64,000 nucleotides of DNA from Duganella sp. Root1480D1 (lineage in GTDB: Bacteria; Pseudomonadota; Gammaproteobacteria; Burkholderiales; Burkholderiaceae_D), in contig NZ_LMFZ01000012.1 of the NCBI RefSeq assembly GCF_001427305.1, forward strand, positions 434,001 through 498,000, written 5' to 3'. Below are positions 60,350 to 64,000 of the stretch, piece by piece; positions within the stretch are counted from its first letter, which is position 1; each line of letters begins with the position of its first letter. Position numbers and translations under genes: made by a program. Below the pieces are notes generated by a model. The model had not been told where the DNA came from and did not search any database. It saw only the letters and a program-made list of their open reading frames with translations.

Positions 60350-60772
60350 TGATATACCCCAAAAGAGAACAAATTATTGGTAAATGTCGGCATCTTGCTG
60401 CTTGCCGCATTTGCGCTTTTTACTAATGTTGCAAAAATAGTTGCCGCCCAGCGAGTTTAGGCACCTTCCATGACAGGGGTGCTACAGCTTCGTGACATTT
60501 GTGTGACGCTTGGGAATTCACAGTTGCATAGACGTATCTTTTCGCCAACTATGCCTGAAAGGCCCTCGCGAAGACAAATTCATTTTCCCTTGCGTATTTA
60601 TACGCAGGGAAAATAAATTGCTCTTCGTTATACGATTTTCTGCAATTACTGGGGGCGTTCAGGCGGAATTATAAAGAATCCTACGCCTTGTGTGACTTTT
60701 GTAACCTTAAGGATTTACAAAACGATGCGCGCACTTGTGGCAAAAGGGCCACAAGTGCGGCTAAACAAGCGC
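60350..60772. promoter_or_regulatory. 423-bp spacer upstream of the Oar-like receptor
   Basis: Non-coding, AT-rich for this window. Contains TAATGTTGCAA (60424-60434), also found before the other TonB receptor. A long inverted repeat spans 60577-60618 (ATTTTCCCTTGCGTA pairing with TACGCAGGGAAAAT, one-base bulge, TTTA loop). A perfect 11-bp stem GCACTTGTGGC/GCCACAAGTGC at 60731-60758 lies 15 bp after the adenosine deaminase stop and probably acts as its terminator. No promoter was assigned with confidence. Confidence 0.55.
60731..60758 (-). terminator. Hairpin after the adenosine deaminase gene
   Basis: Perfect 11-bp stem GCACTTGTGGC/GCCACAAGTGC with a six-base loop, 14 bp after the stop at 60773. 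The downstream sequence has only a short T-rich stretch (CGTTTTGT), so termination may be partial. Confidence 0.65.
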
Positions 60773-62191
60773 TTACTTTGAGGAAGTTGCAACGTCGGCT
60801 TCGAATTTGGTGAAACGGGCATCCAATTGTTTCAGCAGGCGCTGCTTGTCTGCTTCAGCCAGGAAGCCGTAGCGGATGCTGTCATAAGAAAGCTTTTTCA
60901 CTTCGGCATAGCTGGTTTTGTAGCGGCTGGCGAACAGCACGTATTCGTTGGACAAGGTATTGCGGCTCACGCCGGTATCGTCACTCGACAGCACGAAAGG
61001 CACGCCATACTTTCGGTAGATATTGAGCGGATGCGCCTCCCCCTTTACGCCCAGGATGAATTCGTTTGAAGTCAGGTTCACTTCCACCGGAATATTTTTC
61101 TCGCGCATCTTCTTCAGGATCGCCAGCGGCTGGCTCTCGTGGGCAATATCCATGCCGTGGCCGATGCGCTTGGCGCCGGCGACATCGATCGCTTCGGCGA
61201 TATGAAACTTCAGGCCTTCCGGCGGCACCTGGCCCAGGGCCAGCTCGCCGGCGTGCAGCGACAGCTTCACCTTCGGGTATTTGGCGCTCAGGAATTTGTA
61301 CATGCGCATGTGCAGCTTGTAGTCGCGCATCGAAACCGGATAGTGCTCGGCGCCGACGATATTCACCGACACCACTTTCGGATTCTGGCTGGCGATCTTG
61401 AAACCGGCTGCCATCTGCGAGAACACGATCGACGGCGACAGGAAGCGCAGCACGAAAGGCTGGTAGCGCATGGTGAAGTTGTCATCGTCGATGCCGGCGC
61501 TGCTGCTGTCGACGTAGGCGCTGTAGTCGGCGACGCCCTTATTGAAGGCCGGGCTGGCTTCCAGCTTGGCCAGATAGGCGGCGAAGCCAGCTTCATCGCT
61601 CAGCTTGCCGTCGAATTCGGCGTCGAAAGTGATCGGGGCGATCTCGAACACAGTTTCGATATAGCCCACATTTTCGGCGATCGCGCGCTCTTTCAGTCGC
61701 TTTTGGCCGTCATTTCCGTTAGTCGAGGCAACGTCGTTGAAGCGCGGGAAGGTGGTGAAGAAGGCCAGGTCGGGCGCCAACTGGTTTTCGCTGTGGTTGT
61801 AGAAGTCCAGGGTAGACCATTTGTGCAACAGTTCGCGGTAGGCGACAGGATCCTGTTCGAGTTGGGCGACCGTCGCGCAGTTCTTGCGGTCGGCAGCCTT
61901 GTCGGCCTGCACGCTCCAGGTGGTCTTGTCGACGCAGTAGCCCAGCTTGTCGACCCATTCCAGGTATTGCTCGGCGTAGATGGAGCCGGAGTAATGGTGG
62001 TGCAGGTCGGCACCCTTCGGCATATTGTTGAAGAACAGGGCCAGTTCCGCCGTCTTCGGCGCCGGGCCGGAAACCAGTGAAGCGAAGTGGCGCGCGGTGA
62101 TTTCCGCATTCGACGCCGCCCCGGCGCCTGGCGCGGCAAAGGCGGTGGAAATCGCGGCGGCAAGCAGGAGACGGGTCAGTGGCTTTGGCAT
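60773..62191 (-). CDS. Exported adenosine deaminase
   Basis: 472 residues with a signal peptide (MPKPLTRLLLAAAISTAFAA.., cleaved near GAGAAS). Catalytic motifs: KGADLHHHYSGS (two zinc His), SLHAGELA, HGMDIA and SSDDTGVSR (zinc Asp). Longer than cytoplasmic deaminases (about 330), as in exported ADGF/CECR1-like forms. It converts adenosine or deoxyadenosine to inosine forms outside the cytoplasm, ready for import and PNP. Lies 35 bp after guaD. Confidence 0.92.
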   Translation of the reverse strand: MPKPLTRLLLAAAISTAFAAPGAGAASNAEITARHFASLVSGPAPKTAELALFFNNMPKGADLHHHYSGSIYAEQYLEWVDKLGYCVDKTTWSVQADKAADRKNCATVAQLEQDPVAYRELLHKWSTLDFYNHSENQLAPDLAFFTTFPRFNDVASTNGNDGQKRLKERAIAENVGYIETVFEIAPITFDAEFDGKLSDEAGFAAYLAKLEASPAFNKGVADYSAYVDSSSAGIDDDNFTMRYQPFVLRFLSPSIVFSQMAAGFKIASQNPKVVSVNIVGAEHYPVSMRDYKLHMRMYKFLSAKYPKVKLSLHAGELALGQVPPEGLKFHIAEAIDVAGAKRIGHGMDIAHESQPLAILKKMREKNIPVEVNLTSNEFILGVKGEAHPLNIYRKYGVPFVLSSDDTGVSRNTLSNEYVLFASRYKTSYAEVKKLSYDSIRYGFLAEADKQRLLKQLDARFTKFEADVATSSK

Positions 62192-62226
62192 GTTCTTTCT
62201 CTCGGCGTAGTGGACTTGGGCCAGCC

Positions 62227-63534
62227 CTATGCACGCGCATGCACCAGGCGGCCACCCGAGTAGGTCGCCGCAACGGCGCGGTCATCCCCCAGCAGCGCCA
62301 GTGCGAACAGCAATTCTTCCAGGCTGTCGGTCTTGGCGCTACGGCGTGCCAGCAGCGGCGTGGCCTGCGGGTCGATCACGATAAAGTCCGCTTCGCGGCC
62401 GGCGGCAAAGCTGCCGATCGTGTCGTCCAGGTGCAGGCTGCGCGCGGCGCCCAGCGTCGCCAGGTAGAACATGCGCATGGCAGGCAAGTAGCTGCCCTTC
62501 AAGCGCGCTACTTTATAGGCTTCATTCATCGTTTGCAACATGCTGAACGAGGTGCCCGCGCCGACGTCGGTGGCCAGCGATAGCAGCATGCCGGCCTTGT
62601 CGGCTTGCTCGAAGTCGAACAGGCCGGAACCGAGGAACAGGTTGGAAGTCGGGCACACGGCAGCGGCGGCCCGGGTTTCGGCCATGCGCGCGCGATCCCC
62701 TTCATCGAGCCAGATGCAATGGCCGTAGACGGCGCGCGGGCGCATCATGCCGTAGCGGTCATACACGTCGAGGTAGCTGCGCGCCTGCGGGAACAGGGTT
62801 TTGACCCAGGCGCATTCTTCCTTGTTTTCCGACACGTGGGTCTGCAGGAAGGTATCCGGATATTTCCGCGCCAGCTCGCCGGCCAGTTGCAACTGGGCTT
62901 CCGTTGAAGTCGGCGCAAAGCGCGGCGTGATGGCGTACAGCGAACGGCCCTTCTTATGCCAGCGCTGGATCAGCGCTTCGCTTTCCGCGGCGCCGCTTTC
63001 GGCCGTATCGCACAGGAAGTCGGGGCAATGGCGGTCCATCATGACTTTGCCGGCGATCATGCGCAGGCCGCGCTTTTCACTGGCAGTAAAGAAGGCATCC
63101 ACCGATTGCGGATGCACGGTGCCATACACCATGGCGGTGGTGGTGCCGTTGCGCAGCAACTCGTCGAGGAAGAACTCGGCCACCTGGGCGCCATGCGCCG
63201 GGTCCTCGAACTGGCGCTCGGTCGGGAAAGTGTATTGCTCCAGCCATGGCAGCAGGCCGGGCGCCGGCGAGGCGATCATGTCGGTCTGCGGGTAATGCAC
63301 GTGGGCGTCGATAAAACCGGGCATGAGGATCTTGCCGCGGTAGTCTGTCACCGCCACGCCCGGCGCCAGGGTTGGCGCCAGCGTCGCGTAGTCGCCTGCC
63401 GCTTGCACCTTGCCGTCGGCAACGATCAACAGGCCGTCTTCGTGCCAGGCGTGAGCGCGTTCGATGAAGGCCGGATCGGCGTGAAAATGCAGCAAGCCTG
63501 CTCGGTAGGCTTGCACGCTGGTGGATTTGCTCAT
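62227..63534 (-). CDS. guaD: Guanine deaminase
   Basis: 435 residues from ATG 63534. Amidohydrolase motifs: FIDAHVHYPQTDMIASPAPG (first zinc site with the guanine-type Tyr-Pro-Gln), LQTHVSENKEE, YGHCIWL and SLATDVGAGTSFSML (zinc Asp). It makes xanthine from guanine released by PNP. Starts 2 bp after the xdhC stop, and xanthine is the substrate of the xanthine dehydrogenase that XdhC matures. Confidence 0.95.
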   Translation of the reverse strand: MSKSTSVQAYRAGLLHFHADPAFIERAHAWHEDGLLIVADGKVQAAGDYATLAPTLAPGVAVTDYRGKILMPGFIDAHVHYPQTDMIASPAPGLLPWLEQYTFPTERQFEDPAHGAQVAEFFLDELLRNGTTTAMVYGTVHPQSVDAFFTASEKRGLRMIAGKVMMDRHCPDFLCDTAESGAAESEALIQRWHKKGRSLYAITPRFAPTSTEAQLQLAGELARKYPDTFLQTHVSENKEECAWVKTLFPQARSYLDVYDRYGMMRPRAVYGHCIWLDEGDRARMAETRAAAAVCPTSNLFLGSGLFDFEQADKAGMLLSLATDVGAGTSFSMLQTMNEAYKVARLKGSYLPAMRMFYLATLGAARSLHLDDTIGSFAAGREADFIVIDPQATPLLARRSAKTDSLEELLFALALLGDDRAVAATYSGGRLVHARA

Positions 63535-63536
63535 GC

Positions 63537-64000
63537 TTAGTCTTTCGCCTGGGATTCCCAGACCATCAGTAATTGTGCGGCAACCGAGGCGGCAATGACC
63601 GCTGGAGCCTTGTTGATGATACCCGGTAGCCCGATCGGGCATACCATGTTTCGCGTGCTCAAGCCTTTTACCTCGAGGCGGGAGGTGAACTGGGCGCGCT
63701 TGGTTTTGGAGCCGATCAGGCCGAACCAGCCGACGTCCGGCCGACGCAGGATCGCTTCGGTCAGTTGCAGGTCCAGCGCGTGGCTGTGGGTCAGGACCAG
63801 GTAGCTGGCATTGTCCGGCGCCTCGTCGACGCAGGCTTCCGGCGTGTCGGTGGCCTCGATGGTGACGTTGCCCGGCACCTCGGCCGGGAACATGGCGTCG
63901 CGCTCATCGACCCAGGTAACCGTACAGGGCAACTCGGCCAGCGCGCGCACGATGGCGGCACCGACGTGTCCCGCGCCAAACAGGACGAGATGCGCACGCG
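63537..64000 (-). CDS. xdhC: Xanthine dehydrogenase accessory protein XdhC, 5' end cut off
   Basis: About 154 C-terminal residues are visible; the gene runs off the right edge. It contains LVLFGAGHVGAAIVRALAE (Rossmann glycine motif of XdhC), WVDERDAMFP and GWFGLIGSKTKRAQF, all typical. XdhC binds and delivers sulphurated molybdenum cofactor to xanthine dehydrogenase. xdhA and xdhB are expected beyond the right edge, upstream in the same operon. Confidence 0.93.
   Translation of the reverse strand, partial: RAHLVLFGAGHVGAAIVRALAELPCTVTWVDERDAMFPAEVPGNVTIEATDTPEACVDEAPDNASYLVLTHSHALDLQLTEAILRRPDVGWFGLIGSKTKRAQFTSRLEVKGLSTRNMVCPIGLPGIINKAPAVIAASVAAQLLMVWESQAKD

Noticed and set aside
56366..60352. 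1328-codon open frame antisense to the nucleotidase and Oar-like receptor
   Set aside because: Very long, but its composition (Val/Gly/Gln-rich, no motif) is that of an antisense shadow of high-GC genes; the minus-strand receptor is well supported by signal peptide and terminal Phe.

Overview
The window is GC-rich and gene-dense, with short spacers and overlapping start/stop codons, as in a beta-proteobacterial chromosome. An Oar-like TonB receptor, a PEP-CTERM protein, the ATP-grasp/alpha-E/transglutaminase/Anbu set and overall protein character suggest Oxalobacteraceae (Massilia/Duganella/Janthinobacterium type). This is inference; no rRNA or other phylogenetic marker is present. I saw no tRNA, rRNA, CRISPR array, insertion sequence or prophage.

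Layout. 0-4.3 kb: a fatty-acid beta-oxidation operon (FadB-type enzyme, thiolase, acyl-CoA dehydrogenase; minus strand) divergent from a TetR regulator, with a twin palindromic operator between them. 4.3-4.9 kb: a secreted-protein gene interrupted by an in-frame stop. 4.9-15.7 kb: a minus-strand operon for the complete reductive uracil/thymine pathway (omega-amino acid aminotransferase, alanine dehydrogenase, malonate/methylmalonate-semialdehyde dehydrogenase, PreT, PreA, NCS1 permease, dihydropyrimidinase, ureidopropionase). Divergent from it is a two-gene regulatory operon (MocR and RutR-like TetR, 15.8-17.9 kb). 18-22 kb: circularly permuted ATP-grasp, alpha-E, transglutaminase and Anbu proteasome-like protease genes. 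22-28 kb: small miscellaneous genes (NTF2-like, VOC, GNAT, a LytS/LytTR two-component pair) and two gene remnants. 27.9-36.5 kb: a minus-strand nucleoside operon (PNP, deoB, deoC, two-domain ALDH16-type dehydrogenase, deoA, cdd, second deaminase), three of whose spacers hold the same palindromic element. 36.7-39.7 kb: pseudouridine kinase/glycosidase and a LysR regulator. 39.7-42 kb: pyroglutamyl peptidase with DUF969/DUF979 membrane proteins. 42.7-50 kb: a TonB receptor divergent from a BMP-type nucleoside ABC transporter. 50-51.6 kb: a PEP-CTERM protein and a periplasmic solute-binding-like protein. 51.6-56.8 kb: an operon of 5'-nucleotidase lipoprotein, phospholipase-D-like protein, S1/P1 nuclease and MFS transporter. 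56.9-64 kb: Oar-like TonB receptor, exported adenosine deaminase, guanine deaminase and XdhC.

Taken together, most of 4.9-64 kb reads as one dispersed programme for feeding on nucleic acids. Exported nucleases and nucleotidase would release nucleosides; TonB receptors and the BMP/ABC system would import them; Deo enzymes, PNP and PsuKG would split them. Ribose and deoxyribose phosphates go to glycolysis and acetaldehyde, purine bases go via GuaD and xanthine dehydrogenase (XdhC here, structural genes probably beyond the right edge), and uracil goes via PreTA-HydA-ureidopropionase to beta-alanine and acetyl-CoA. Each part belongs to a known family; the co-location of all parts is the most notable feature of the window.
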